In this document: positions 63,881 to 64,000 of the stretch, in pieces | Numbering within the stretch: the stretch's first letter is position 1 | How the letters are laid out: every line of letters begins with the position of its first letter | Assembly (NCBI RefSeq): GCF_018861735.1 | Contig: NZ_JAHLEB010000010.1 | Coordinates: forward strand, 55,420-119,419 | Direction of reading: 5' to 3' | Length of the DNA: 64,000 bases | Origin: Clostridium lacusfryxellense | Lineage (GTDB): Bacteria > Bacillota > Clostridia > Clostridiales > Clostridiaceae | The notes under the pieces: model-generated | The model's input: the letters and a program-made list of their open reading frames with translations, nothing else | Told to the model about the DNA's origin: nothing | The model's database searches: none | Position numbers and translations under genes: made by a program

Positions 63881-64000
63881 ATTAGTATTCTCCTCGTATA
63901 ATGTAGTTGTAAGCATTGATAATAAATCAGTCATAATAACTACGAATGTTATCACTAATCTCATATCTAATATTCGCAACTCATAATTTTATTTTATCTT

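Noticed and set aside
63881..63979. N-terminal extension of ArsC
   Set aside because: The extra 33 residues are upstream of a good ribosome site and are not part of the family.

Overview
The window is AT-rich, densely coded bacterial DNA. It has strong AGGAGG-type ribosome binding sites, frequent TTG and GTG starts, T-box tRNA-synthetase leaders, an archaeal-type aspartyl-tRNA synthetase, AddAB and SbcCD recombination proteins, RNase J and a CD3324-family protein. Together these point to a Clostridium-like Firmicute chromosome. No rRNA, tRNA, CRISPR array or prophage was seen.

Layout. Positions 0-9 kb hold small membrane and coiled-coil proteins, an orphan PAS histidine kinase, a sugar-acid locus (PTS EIIBC, RspA/ManD-type dehydratase and a HutC-type GntR regulator around a divergent promoter with a cre-like site and a long inverted repeat) and a diguanylate cyclase. 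Positions 9-18.5 kb hold aspS behind a T-box, an autoregulated YtrA-type GntR/ABC operon, an isochorismatase-like hydrolase, a Fic protein and a CsoR/P1B-ATPase metal operon with a perfect operator palindrome. Remnants of araC, fabH and a chemotaxis receptor gene lie between them. Positions 18.7-36 kb hold a large PBP2-type transpeptidase and the DNA-repair cluster addB-addA-sbcD-sbcC. Positions 36-47 kb hold an acetyltransferase, a ComFB-like protein, a phosphoglucomutase, a beta-lactamase-fold protein, a REP-associated tyrosine transposase (RAYT), a two-component system and an NlpC/P60 hydrolase. Positions 47-64 kb hold a GGDEF/EAL protein, thrS behind a T-box, glnS, a CD3324-family gene with an elaborate leader, a Gfo/DeoR/UPF0303 operon, HPr, an EAL-HDOD protein, a zinc-type binding lipoprotein, RNase J and an arsenate reductase.

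The most distinctive signal is a dispersed palindromic repeat with the core GGGACGGTTAACAA / TTGTTAACCGTCCC. At least nine full or half copies lie between 40.8 and 47.3 kb, on both sides of the RAYT gene at 42.26-43.17 kb. A related array (core GGGGACAGTTAATAAC) fills the 304 bp between sbcD and addA. A short repeat with core GGGGACACCCC is expanded in frame inside addA. This looks like a REP/RAYT system in a clostridial genome that has also affected coding sequence.

Several operons carry readable regulation: specifier codons GAC (aspS) and ACC (thrS) in the T-boxes, a 16-bp CsoR box, a GntR operator overlapping its own transcript start, a 7-1-7 Fur-family box at znuA, and a nearly 50-bp promoter-containing segment shared by two unrelated genes.
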